A DNA stretch of 64,000 nt from Pedobacter sp. KBW06 (lineage in GTDB: Bacteria > Bacteroidota > Bacteroidia > Sphingobacteriales > Sphingobacteriaceae): contig NZ_QAJL01000005.1 in NCBI RefSeq assembly GCF_003852525.1, forward strand, positions 532,853-596,852, written 5' to 3'. Below, piece after piece: positions 42,541 to 51,100 of the stretch (positions within the stretch are counted from its first letter, which is position 1; each line of letters begins with the position of its first letter). The translations under genes and the position numbers were made by a program. The notes below the pieces were generated by a model. It had not been told where the DNA came from. It ran no database searches and worked only from the letters and a program-made list of their open reading frames with translations.

Positions 42541-43323
42541 ATGAAAAGAGCCGAAAACAAACACCTTTATCTTTCCTTTATACTTGTCGTAATTACGCTT
42601 TTTTGCGCGCTGGAGATCCGTGATATTTCAAAATGGGCCGGGCTAAAGATTCCGGGCTTCCCTTTTCCATTTGGCGGAAGTATTTTAGATAATTTATTGT
42701 CAGTTTTAGTCGTACTGATGGTTGCTGTATTGCTTCTCCGCAGGTCTGAGCTGAAAATTGCAGAAGTATTGGGACTTCAATGGAATGGGTTTAAAGGGCC
42801 TCTTCTTGTGCTGATGGCTACCATCCCCTGTTGGATTGGGTTATTCCTGCTGGGAACTCCGGCAAAGGACCTGGATGTCAAAAGCATTGTTTTACTGACG
42901 TTATTGTTCCCGCTGGCAGAGGAGTTTGTCTTTCGCAGTTTTGGCTTCATCTTTACACGAAAAGCTTTGGGCTGGTCTTTAGCTCCCGCGATGGTATTGC
43001 AGGCAATTGCATTTGCTGCGGTTCATTGGTGGGGTAATGGCGGAGGTACCGGCATCGCCCTTCAGATTTTCTTCATTACATTTTTTGGCAGTATCGCCTT
43101 TGCGATTGTAAATATGCTGGACCGTTATACCATATGGAGCGGATTTGTACTTCATGCTTCATTGAATGCGGCCTGGCTGGTATTCACCGTTTCTGATGCT
43201 GCGGCAATGGGATGGATTGGCAATTTGCTGAGGTTTGGGACTGCAATTATTGCGGTCTTATTTTTAGCGATTTCAGGGCGACATGATTTTAAGACAAAGA
43301 AAAAGCAGCTATCCACTTCTTGA
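42541..43323 (+). CDS. CPBP family intramembrane metalloprotease
   Basis: A 260-residue, multi-helix membrane protein of the CPBP (Abi/CAAX protease-like) family. The three signature motifs are present: EEFVFRS (about residues 126-132), FAAVHWWGNG and FVLHASLNAAW. These supply the Glu and His residues proposed for catalysis and metal binding. Members include CAAX prenyl proteases and bacteriocin self-immunity proteins; no bacteriocin gene is obvious here. It starts 120 bp after the MFS terminator, so it is probably transcribed separately. Confidence 0.92.
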   Translation: MKRAENKHLYLSFILVVITLFCALEIRDISKWAGLKIPGFPFPFGGSILDNLLSVLVVLMVAVLLLRRSELKIAEVLGLQWNGFKGPLLVLMATIPCWIGLFLLGTPAKDLDVKSIVLLTLLFPLAEEFVFRSFGFIFTRKALGWSLAPAMVLQAIAFAAVHWWGNGGGTGIALQIFFITFFGSIAFAIVNMLDRYTIWSGFVLHASLNAAWLVFTVSDAAAMGWIGNLLRFGTAIIAVLFLAISGRHDFKTKKKQLSTS

Positions 43324-43402
43324 TTTAGGGACTTTTGACCCTGTTATTCCTATACCTGCTTCCGTAAATTAGTCGGCATAAAATACCAAATACGATTGCG
43401 TC

Positions 43403-43645
43403 ATGAAGTATAAATCCCAGAATAATGAAACGGAAGCAGTCTTAAAATACTTTAACGGTAGAAAAGGAACCGTACTCGAAATTGATTTAAATGAGGTAGG
43501 TTGTGACTGCCTCTGTATAGAGCACAACGACAATGCCGCACTGTCGAGGCGGTTTGGCCTGTATTGCGAAAAGTTTGGAATGAAGGAAATTCACAGAAAT
43601 CCGGAGAATGTGATATTTGTGCGCCCATCTGCTGATCAAAATTAG
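43403..43645 (+). CDS. Small conserved-looking protein, unknown
   Basis: An 80-residue soluble protein (MKYKSQNNETEAVLKYFNGR at the start) with a CDCLC motif at about residues 34-38 and an ending FVRPSADQN. It has no signal peptide or recognised domain. It lies 80 bp after the CPBP gene on the same strand. The composition looks coding, but I cannot name a family. Confidence 0.6.
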   Translation: MKYKSQNNETEAVLKYFNGRKGTVLEIDLNEVGCDCLCIEHNDNAALSRRFGLYCEKFGMKEIHRNPENVIFVRPSADQN

Positions 43646-43832
43646 CTTTCCGCAATCCAGTAAAAACGTGCTGAGGTCTTATATTAAAAAATACAACTAT
43701 TGTATCTGGTATTTTTTAACCTATATTTTCAGCCATAGCTGTCATAACTATATTTTTTGAGACACCTGGCCCTGCCAGCTCCAAAAGAAAATCCCTAAAT
43801 TGATGCTGGAAGATAAAGCCTTCCAGGGACAA

Positions 43833-43906
43833 GCTGAAAACCCGGAACAGAGTAAGCGGAAAATCAAAGTTTTTCTTGTTTTTTGATGTATAAAAGCATG
43901 TTTCTT
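43833..43906 (+). repeat. Duplicated upstream region, copy 1
   Basis: About 74 bp before the first small-protein gene (containing AACAGAGTAAGCGGAAAATC, AAAGTTTTT, TTTTTTGAT and AAAAGCAT) align with 44260-44334 before the second. Conservation through non-coding sequence up to the ATG suggests shared control signals. The inverted pair ATCAAA/TTTGAT is present in this copy. Confidence 0.7.
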
Positions 43907-44158
43907 ATGGCAAATAGTTGGTATACCTATATCGGTACAGGAAATCCCATTTCTCCCAGCAGTTATTCCCGGATCACAGTTAAACCGCTTTGTTTAAATG
44001 GCTCCACCATTTGTGCAATCTATCTTCTTGGAGAAACAGGGGCAACTCCCGGTTCCATAAGTGCTAACGTTTCGGGTTACATCACCAGGGCATTAATACA
44101 AAGGGTGAATCAACCCCTCGGAGCAAAGAAATTCGTGTATTTAAGATGCGGGTGCTAA
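43907..44158 (+). CDS. Small Cys-containing protein, paralog 1
   Basis: An 83-residue protein of unknown family. It begins MANSWYTYIGTGNPISPSSY and shares with the protein at 44335 the pattern Y-x-Y-x-G-[ST]-G, then P-x-x-Y and a CLNGSTICAIYL segment (Cys-x6-Cys-Ala-x-Tyr-Leu). It ends RCGC, with two more Cys that paralog 2 lacks. The frame is open from an ATG at 43883, but alignment of the two upstream regions puts the start at 43907 in both. No signal peptide or transmembrane helix is seen. It precedes the large T9SS protein gene. Confidence 0.75.
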   Translation: MANSWYTYIGTGNPISPSSYSRITVKPLCLNGSTICAIYLLGETGATPGSISANVSGYITRALIQRVNQPLGAKKFVYLRCGC

Positions 44159-44259
44159 ATCCTGATTGTTTCATTAATCGAAAAAACTTAAAAAGAGGTG
44201 TTTCCCTGCTAAAAAAACGGCAGCTACGGAACAAGTTAATCAAAATGAATTCGGGCGAA

Positions 44260-44334
44260 GCAGAAAACCCTAAACAGAGTAGGCGGAAAATTAAAGTTTT
44301 TATTGCTTTTTGATTTACAAAAGCATTGAATAAT
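44260..44334 (+). repeat. Duplicated upstream region, copy 2
   Basis: This stretch is the counterpart of 43833-43906, with AACAGAGTAGGCGGAAAATT, AAAGTTTTT, TTTTTGAT and AAAAGCAT in the same order and spacing before the ATG at 44335. Confidence 0.7.
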
Positions 44335-44586
44335 ATGGCAGGTTATTATGCATATATGGGAAGTGGAGATTATCTGGTTCCTACAAATTACAGGAGCATG
44401 ACCCCCGGTATTCCTTTGGCTTGCAGTAATGGTGGTGTTGTCTGCGCGGTTTATCTGAATGATACAACAGAGATCCCTTTGACTCCATTTTCCAGCACCT
44501 TAATACAAAACATAACAGATGCAGTCGGCAGCGCCTCAAATCAGGGGACTCCTGGCCTACCTGATCATGTAACTATGCGACCTTAG
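44335..44586 (+). CDS. Small Cys-containing protein, paralog 2
   Basis: An 83-residue paralog of the preceding protein, beginning MAGYYAYMGSGDYLVPTNY with the matching CSNGGVVCAVYL segment. After the Cys motif the two diverge, and this one ends HVTMRP. The reading frame also offers an ATG at 44326, but 44335 aligns with paralog 1. It lies 176 bp after paralog 1 and 161 bp before the T9SS cargo gene. Function unknown. Confidence 0.75.
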   Translation: MAGYYAYMGSGDYLVPTNYRSMTPGIPLACSNGGVVCAVYLNDTTEIPLTPFSSTLIQNITDAVGSASNQGTPGLPDHVTMRP

Positions 44587-44747
44587 TTATTTATCAATTG
44601 GCATAAAAGTGACCACATTGAGAATTTATTATTCGTTTATTAAATATGTTAAATATTATGTCAAATATTTGTTAATCAATTAGTTGTGTAATAGATGTCA
44701 ACTATTTAGATTCGTTAGCCGTATTTAAATAATCCGCCGCTAGTGAA

Positions 44748-47700
44748 ATGATTTTATCATACAAAACAGGAAAAATAAGTTGCCTTCTGGTCATATTTTG
44801 CTGGTTTCATTCCGTAAATGCACAAATATGTGGTACTCCGGGAATAGATGGAACTACTAATCGTTCCGGGATAGTGAATACCTACTACCCTCCTCAGGGA
44901 AGTGTGGTTTTGCTGCCCGGAACAAAAACATTACAGCTTGCCCAAGTACCAGGAATAGACAGCCTGGGCAATCACTATGGAACAATTCCTATTTCGCCGG
45001 GAGATCTGCTGTTACTGATTCAAATGCAGGATGCCACCATAAATTACACCAATGATGTGTTTTATGGGGCAAACAGTTCTACCTCCGGACCGGATTTCCT
45101 GGGTGGAACGGGTTTTACCTCTCTTGAAAATACGGGTAAATTTGAATATGTCACTTCAACAAGTTATGTACCTTTAACCGGAGGGTATCTGACATTCAAG
45201 GCCGCCGGAACAGGTTTTGGTACTGTAAATACCTATATTAATGCCGCTCCGACGGCAACTCGTGGAAAAAGAACATTTCAGGTGATCAGGGTACCACAAT
45301 ATTCAAATCTTGTTTTGGAAAACCACATTAAAGCTGCTCCTTTTAATGGCGATGCCGGTGGTGTCCTTGCCTTTGATGTAAGTGGTACATTAGGTTTTAG
45401 CGGTTACACTATTGATGCCTCATCAGCGGGGTTTAGGTCCGGAGATATTTTACCCACTTCCAGATATGTCAATCGACAACTCTATTTAGCACCACCCGTC
45501 CCAGAGTTCCAGGCAGGCAAAGGAGAAGGCATTGCGGGAACTCCAAAATATGTTTGGGATAATTTTTTCAGGGTAAACAGCATTTTCCCTCCTGATGGTT
45601 ATTATGGACTTCCTTTAGGTTCAACTGCAAAAGGCGCACCCGGAAATGCCGGCGGTGGTGGAAACGATTTTATTGCTGGTGGTGGCGGTGGTGGGAATGG
45701 AGGTGCTGGAGGAGCCGGAGCACATGGCATTACTTACTTTATTTCTTATGCCCCCAGACCGTATCCCAATGGAGGCCGGCCTGGCTCTGCTGTATATCAG
45801 CGCGCAACACCAGACCCCAGCCGTTTAATCATGGGCGGTGGTGGTGGTGGCAGTAGTTTTGCGAGTATTTTTGGTGGTATCAATCGCGTTGGTTTAGGTA
45901 GTGGAAAAGATCTGGGAAAGTCTGGTGGCGGAATAATTCTGATGAATGTCAATTACATTAAAGGTAAAGGCACAATACTTTCAAACGGTCGTGGCACCCC
46001 AATTGATCATACAAATTTAAGGGACTCGATCGCCGGTAACGGAGGTGCTGGTGCCGGAGGAACGATTCTGCTTAGGGTAAAGCATCCCGATCTTTCCATG
46101 CCTTTAACGATAAATGCAAAAGGAGGAAAAGGCGGCACAACAATGGGTTATGAAGTTTATAATAATTTAATAGTGGGGGCTGGCGGTGGTGGTGGTGGCG
46201 GGCAGGTTTTCTGTTTCATGCCCGATGCACCTCTGGATATTGATGTGAGTAAAGGTAAAGCTGGAAATACACTTGATCCCAACAACCCGGACCTGCTTGC
46301 ACGGGACGGGCAGGATGGAAATGCGGTCCGTTATCCCCTGGATAATCTTCCCAGCTGTTTTCCGGAACTATCAACCACCATCTCCCTGCTCAATCCAGTA
46401 ACACCACAGTATCCTGGAAGTCTGGTGACTTATCAAATTAAGACGACCAATAATGCTGTTGCAGGAAATGCGGGTGGTGTTCAGCTGCATCATATAATTC
46501 CTATTGGCCTTTCTTTTGTTTCGGCAGAAGTAACGTATTCAGGTGATGCCAGAGGACCAGCAATTTTAAAGAATACCGGCACTACTCAAAATCAGTTGCG
46601 CTTCGGAGATTTTAATATCCCTCCCGGTGATACGGTCAGCATTACGGTTACCGGAAAAATAGACTGTGCTATCCTTCCCGGAACCTATCATTCCAGTGCA
46701 ATCATCAGTTATCTTGATCCTACCAGAACAATGGATAACCCCGACAGGAGAATCAGCCCCTTGCTCAACTCCTTTGATGGGTATCTTACGGATTATGAAG
46801 CTGGAGGAGTTGTTCCTGGATCAAACTACAATGGAAATGATCCGGCCGCTGCAGCCGAAGATCTTAAAGTGACAGCAGTTGTTCTCCAAAACAACCAGAT
46901 CCATGCTCCTGAACAACATATATTTTGTGCCAGTGGCAATCCGGATAAACTGACAGGAGAGCTGCCCTCTGGAGGAACTCAGACTTTTTCCTATCAATGG
47001 CAGCAATCCCGGGATAATGTCATCTTTTTAGATATTCCCGGAGCAATTTCAAAAGATTACGATCCTGGTCTGCTCAACAGTTCTGTTTATTACCGCCGCG
47101 TAACTTTTCATTTAGGTTGTAGCCAGGCCTTTATCAGCAATACGGTATTCCTCAACGTTCAAAATCCTCTACCTGCTCCTGATTTCATTACCCCAGACTT
47201 TTGTTTAAACGATGGTATCGCTATTTTCAAAGATCAAACTACCATAAGCGATACCAGCTCAAATCAACTGACCTATTTATGGGATTTTGGCGATGCCGCC
47301 AATTCCAGCCCTTTAAACCCAAACATTTCTACGATGAAAGATGGCAGTCATGCCTATTCGCAAACAGGAAATTATATGGTTTCTCTAACGGTGAGAAAAA
47401 ACGGAGAATGTCCGCTTAGCATTCAAAAAAACTTCAGGGTCAACGGAAGCGTTCCAAAAGCAGTATTTACAGTTCAGAACAACAAGGTTTGCAGCGGAGA
47501 TGAAATCATTTTTGAAGACAAGGCAACTGTAAATTTCGGAGAGATCACCAGGATTGAATGGTACTACGACTATGGCAACGAACCTGCTGTTGCAGAGGTT
47601 GACGAACATCCGGAAAGCAGGACTGCGGTAGCACGTCAGTACAAACACCGATACCCTATGTTTCATAGTCCGGCCATTAAGCCTGTAATTGTCAGAATGC

Positions 47701-48512
47701 TGGTCTATTCCGGAATTTCCTGTGTAGATGAACAACAAATGAACCTTAATATACTGGCAGTACCGGAAGTTGATTTCGGCCCGCTCTCCCCTGTCTGCGA
47801 AGAAAGTCCGGCCTTTCGGCTAACCCAGGGAAAGGAAATATGGGGACTCCTGGCAGGTACAGAAAAATACTCCGGTCCGGGAGTCAGCAGGCAAGGCCTT
47901 TTTAATCCTGCTGTTGCCGGTCCGGGGACCCATGTCGTCAGCTATCTTTTTACGGCAGATAATGGTTGCTCCTCTTCCGTCAAAACACAAACAATTACAG
48001 TTTATCCTAAGCCGACAGTAGATGCGGGAAATGATGAAACCATACTTCAGGATGGACAAATACAACTCAAGGCCAATGCAACGGGCTCAAATCTGCATTA
48101 TAAATGGACGCCCCCGACCTCGTTAGACAGAGATGATATTTCAAATCCGATTGCTAGTCCAGGCAGCAACATCACTTATACATTAACTGTTACTACCGAT
48201 CAGGGTTGCAGTGCTTCTGATCAGGTCTTGATACAAGTCCTTAGAAATCCGGAAATCCCTAATGCCTTCACTCCTAACGGTGACAATATCAATGACCTTT
48301 GGAATATCAAATACATCAGCAGCTACCCTGGAGCTACAGTGAATGTCTATAATCGTTACGGAGAAAAGGTGTTTAGTTCCCGGGCCGCTCAAATGAAGAG
48401 CTGGGATGGAAAATACCATGGCGTAGATGTGCCGGTGGGAACTTATTATTACGTTATAGATCCTAACAACGGAAGAAAGCCAATTACAGGGCCGCTCACC
48501 ATTTTGAGATAA
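44748..48512 (+). CDS. Large T9SS-secreted protein, type B C-terminal domain
   Basis: A 1254-residue exported protein. After a signal peptide (LLVIFCWFHSVNAQ) comes a beta-rich region with long polyglycine stretches (about 300-500, for example GGGGGGNGGAGGAGAHG). A DUF11/CARDB-like domain follows (about 540-650), then immunoglobulin-like and PKD domains (about 740-1080, with YLWDFGD and YSQTGNYMVSLTV). The C-terminus (about 1165-1254) is the gliding-motility-associated type B sorting domain (IPNAFTPNGDNINDLWNI, then VYNRYGEKVF, SWDGKYHG and VPVGTYYYVI). It is therefore a substrate of the type IX secretion system and should be exported to the surface or medium. An adhesin role is plausible but not shown. 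Confidence 0.92.
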   Translation: MILSYKTGKISCLLVIFCWFHSVNAQICGTPGIDGTTNRSGIVNTYYPPQGSVVLLPGTKTLQLAQVPGIDSLGNHYGTIPISPGDLLLLIQMQDATINYTNDVFYGANSSTSGPDFLGGTGFTSLENTGKFEYVTSTSYVPLTGGYLTFKAAGTGFGTVNTYINAAPTATRGKRTFQVIRVPQYSNLVLENHIKAAPFNGDAGGVLAFDVSGTLGFSGYTIDASSAGFRSGDILPTSRYVNRQLYLAPPVPEFQAGKGEGIAGTPKYVWDNFFRVNSIFPPDGYYGLPLGSTAKGAPGNAGGGGNDFIAGGGGGGNGGAGGAGAHGITYFISYAPRPYPNGGRPGSAVYQRATPDPSRLIMGGGGGGSSFASIFGGINRVGLGSGKDLGKSGGGIILMNVNYIKGKGTILSNGRGTPIDHTNLRDSIAGNGGAGAGGTILLRVKHPDLSMPLTINAKGGKGGTTMGYEVYNNLIVGAGGGGGGGQVFCFMPDAPLDIDVSKGKAGNTLDPNNPDLLARDGQDGNAVRYPLDNLPSCFPELSTTISLLNPVTPQYPGSLVTYQIKTTNNAVAGNAGGVQLHHIIPIGLSFVSAEVTYSGDARGPAILKNTGTTQNQLRFGDFNIPPGDTVSITVTGKIDCAILPGTYHSSAIISYLDPTRTMDNPDRRISPLLNSFDGYLTDYEAGGVVPGSNYNGNDPAAAAEDLKVTAVVLQNNQIHAPEQHIFCASGNPDKLTGELPSGGTQTFSYQWQQSRDNVIFLDIPGAISKDYDPGLLNSSVYYRRVTFHLGCSQAFISNTVFLNVQNPLPAPDFITPDFCLNDGIAIFKDQTTISDTSSNQLTYLWDFGDAANSSPLNPNISTMKDGSHAYSQTGNYMVSLTVRKNGECPLSIQKNFRVNGSVPKAVFTVQNNKVCSGDEIIFEDKATVNFGEITRIEWYYDYGNEPAVAEVDEHPESRTAVARQYKHRYPMFHSPAIKPVIVRMLVYSGISCVDEQQMNLNILAVPEVDFGPLSPVCEESPAFRLTQGKEIWGLLAGTEKYSGPGVSRQGLFNPAVAGPGTHVVSYLFTADNGCSSSVKTQTITVYPKPTVDAGNDETILQDGQIQLKANATGSNLHYKWTPPTSLDRDDISNPIASPGSNITYTLTVTTDQGCSASDQVLIQVLRNPEIPNAFTPNGDNINDLWNIKYISSYPGATVNVYNRYGEKVFSSRAAQMKSWDGKYHGVDVPVGTYYYVIDPNNGRKPITGPLTILR

Positions 48513-48514
48513 AA

Positions 48515-48544
48515 AGAAAGGGTGTCAAATTTGACACCCTTTCT
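48515..48544. terminator. Bidirectional terminator palindrome
   Basis: A perfect 30-bp palindrome with arms AGAAAGGGTGTCAAA and TTTGACACCCTTTCT lies between the convergent T9SS and S9 peptidase genes, only 2 bp after the former's stop and 4 bp before the latter's. Confidence 0.9.
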
Positions 48545-48548
48545 CCGC

Positions 48549-50963
48549 TTATTTTTTATTCTTTACGTATTTCTCTAACCATTGATCCTGTTCCCAGAAA
48601 GTATGAAGAATAGACTCCCTGCTCCTGTAACCATGGAATTCTTTGGGTAACAATACCAGTCTCACGGTGCCACCATGCCCTTTGATCGCACTATACAAGC
48701 GCTCACTCTGGATCGGAAATGTACCTGAATTCTCATCGTCAATACCATGGGTCATTAATAATGGTGTTTTGATCTTATCTGCATAGTTGAACGGCGACAT
48801 TTTATTGTATACATCCATTGCCTGCCAGTACGTTCGTGCTTCACCCTGGAAACCAAATGGCGTTAAGGTCCGGTTGTAAGCACCGCTTCTGGCAATACCT
48901 GCAGCAAAAAGTTTGGTATGCGCCAGTAAGTTGGCGGTCATAAATGCGCCATAGGAGTGCCCTCCTACTGCAATTCGACCCCTGTCGGCCACACCCATAT
49001 CTACCACGTAGTTAATCAGTGCTGTTGCATTGTCTTCGATTTGTTTCAGGAAAGTATCATTAGGTTCTTCTTTGCCTTCACCTACAATCGGCATATCTGC
49101 CTGATCTAATACCGCATAGCCTCTGGTTACCCAGAACACCGGGGAACGGAATGCCAGTCTTGTAAAGCGGTAAGGTGATCCTTTTACCTGGCCAGCTGCT
49201 GCCAGACTTTTAAATTCTCTTGGGTAAGCCCAGATCAATACCGGCAATGGTCCGTTTTCTTTTTTATAATCTTTTGGCAGGTATAAAGTAGCCGACAATT
49301 TGATGCCGTCCTTACGCGGATAAGAAAGTAAGGTTTTCTGTACGCCTTTCAGGCTTGGATAAGGATCTACAAAGCTGGTCAGTGCCTGCTCAGATTTACT
49401 TTTCAGGTCAATTGCAAAGATGTTTGGTGTCTCTTCTGTAGATTCTCTGGAAATGTAAACTTTTCCGGTATTGTTAAAGAAAACCGGCTCCTCATAATAA
49501 GGGGATTTTGATTTAAACAAAGTATCCTGTTTATTGGAAAGCAGGTTCCATTTCAGGATAAAAGGGCGGTCGCCTAAGGACGATGCTCCTGCTCCTTTGG
49601 TAAATACCACTCCTGGTGTTCCTTTGTCGAACAACAATACTTTCGCAGCATACGGTCCTTTACCATAGATAAAATCTCCGGGATCGCTATAGGTATCTTC
49701 AGAAGACCGGTTGGCAATTTCCTTAATCACTTTACCGGTTTCCGGGTTGATTAAAGTCATTTTTTCTTTGCGATCTTTTCTCCATTGCTCCTTTACCAGT
49801 GCATAGTTTTGGTTGCCCCAAACCACATCACTATACCTTAAAGCCATAGAAAACAGCTTTACCGGTGCTGCATTGAATGGTGCTTTCAGGGCATAAAGTA
49901 CGTCACGTAGTTCAGACTTAAGGTTGGGATCTCCTTTGTCCTGCGCTTCTGTCCATACCAAAGTTGCTGCAGCATCGCTTCTCCATTCATAGCTGCGTGG
50001 TCCCATTGCCACTGCATCAAAGCCTGTAGGCAGCTTTTCTGCCAGAGGGGCATTGTACAATTGTTTAACCAGTTTTCCTGACGCGTCCAGTACTGTGGTT
50101 TGAAAAGGGAAATAATAAATGGGAACCAGGTAAGAATAAGGTTTCTCTATCGTCTGCACCAACAGGTACTGCCCGTCGGGCGAATAAGCTGCTTTGCGGT
50201 AAATGGCAGGAGTCCCGATTTTAACCACATTCCCGCTCAGGTCCACAGATTGCAGTTGTGAAGTCAGGTAATACTCCATTAAACTTTGATCGTAAGTGTT
50301 CTTCAGCAGGTTCTGATAAGTTCTGGAAGGTGTCACTACCCCCAGATTTTCCTGTACCACCGGACCTGTAGGAACGATGTTTTCTGCGGGTTTAATTCCG
50401 CGTTCCGGAAGGATAAACTGTGCAAGGATATGTTTTCCGTCAGGATGCCATTGTAAAGTTGTACCATAAGCATCATTAAGATAGCCATTGGAAAGCCTTG
50501 TTGCCTTAAACTCCTTTAAGTCTGCAAGCCACAATTCTACACCATTGGGACTGTTGTTGGTAAAAGCAAAAAGACTTCCATCTGCATTCCAGCTGATGTT
50601 TGTCATTTTCATTTTGTCAGGAAGGCCAGTCAATTTATTTTCTTTGCCTGTTTTCAGGTCTTTTATGGTCAATCCATTATATACGCCCGAAAGTTCTCCT
50701 TCGGTGGAGTTATTGGCAGGATTGATTCTGATGCCTGCGAGTCCGATCACGGGTTGTGCTACCTGTTCTATAGAGGCATAGCCAGGTGCCTGTAACAGCA
50801 ACATCAGGCTGCCGTTTTTATTAAACTGTACAGTTGGACTGCCAGGGGCATCTACCAGATCTACAATGCTTTGAGGTGGTAACTGATAGGTCAGGTTTTC
50901 CTGGGCGTAAACATAAGTGCTCAGTCCTCCCATCAGGAGAAAACTCAACAGGGTTCTTTTCAT
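48549..50963 (-). CDS. Exported S9 family serine peptidase
   Basis: An 804-residue prolyl-oligopeptidase-like peptidase. A signal peptide (MKRTLLSFLLMGGLSTYVYA) is followed by a beta-propeller-like N-terminal half and an alpha/beta-hydrolase C-terminal half. The catalytic Ser670 lies in GGHSYGAFM, with the charge-relay Asp in MTHGIDDENSG and the His in KEFHGY. The frame opens at 50990, but ATG 50963 gives a clean signal peptide. It follows the M14 peptidase gene on the same strand with about 140 bp between them, and both are probably periplasmic peptide-degrading enzymes. Confidence 0.92.
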   Translation of the reverse strand: MKRTLLSFLLMGGLSTYVYAQENLTYQLPPQSIVDLVDAPGSPTVQFNKNGSLMLLLQAPGYASIEQVAQPVIGLAGIRINPANNSTEGELSGVYNGLTIKDLKTGKENKLTGLPDKMKMTNISWNADGSLFAFTNNSPNGVELWLADLKEFKATRLSNGYLNDAYGTTLQWHPDGKHILAQFILPERGIKPAENIVPTGPVVQENLGVVTPSRTYQNLLKNTYDQSLMEYYLTSQLQSVDLSGNVVKIGTPAIYRKAAYSPDGQYLLVQTIEKPYSYLVPIYYFPFQTTVLDASGKLVKQLYNAPLAEKLPTGFDAVAMGPRSYEWRSDAAATLVWTEAQDKGDPNLKSELRDVLYALKAPFNAAPVKLFSMALRYSDVVWGNQNYALVKEQWRKDRKEKMTLINPETGKVIKEIANRSSEDTYSDPGDFIYGKGPYAAKVLLFDKGTPGVVFTKGAGASSLGDRPFILKWNLLSNKQDTLFKSKSPYYEEPVFFNNTGKVYISRESTEETPNIFAIDLKSKSEQALTSFVDPYPSLKGVQKTLLSYPRKDGIKLSATLYLPKDYKKENGPLPVLIWAYPREFKSLAAAGQVKGSPYRFTRLAFRSPVFWVTRGYAVLDQADMPIVGEGKEEPNDTFLKQIEDNATALINYVVDMGVADRGRIAVGGHSYGAFMTANLLAHTKLFAAGIARSGAYNRTLTPFGFQGEARTYWQAMDVYNKMSPFNYADKIKTPLLMTHGIDDENSGTFPIQSERLYSAIKGHGGTVRLVLLPKEFHGYRSRESILHTFWEQDQWLEKYVKNKK

Positions 50964-51100
50964 TGGGTAGTAATTGTTGGTCAGTTTCATTCGTTAAATT
51001 TTGATTTCTGCTTCCGGCCCCGTTTTCAGGAACCTGGAAGCATCTGATCCCACAAAAATGGGGAATCTAAAAGGATGGCCGGTGATGTATAGCGGAATCG

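Noticed and set aside
42387..42623. 78-codon open frame after the MFS gene
   Set aside because: It overlaps the terminator hairpin at 42397 and the start of the CPBP gene in another frame.
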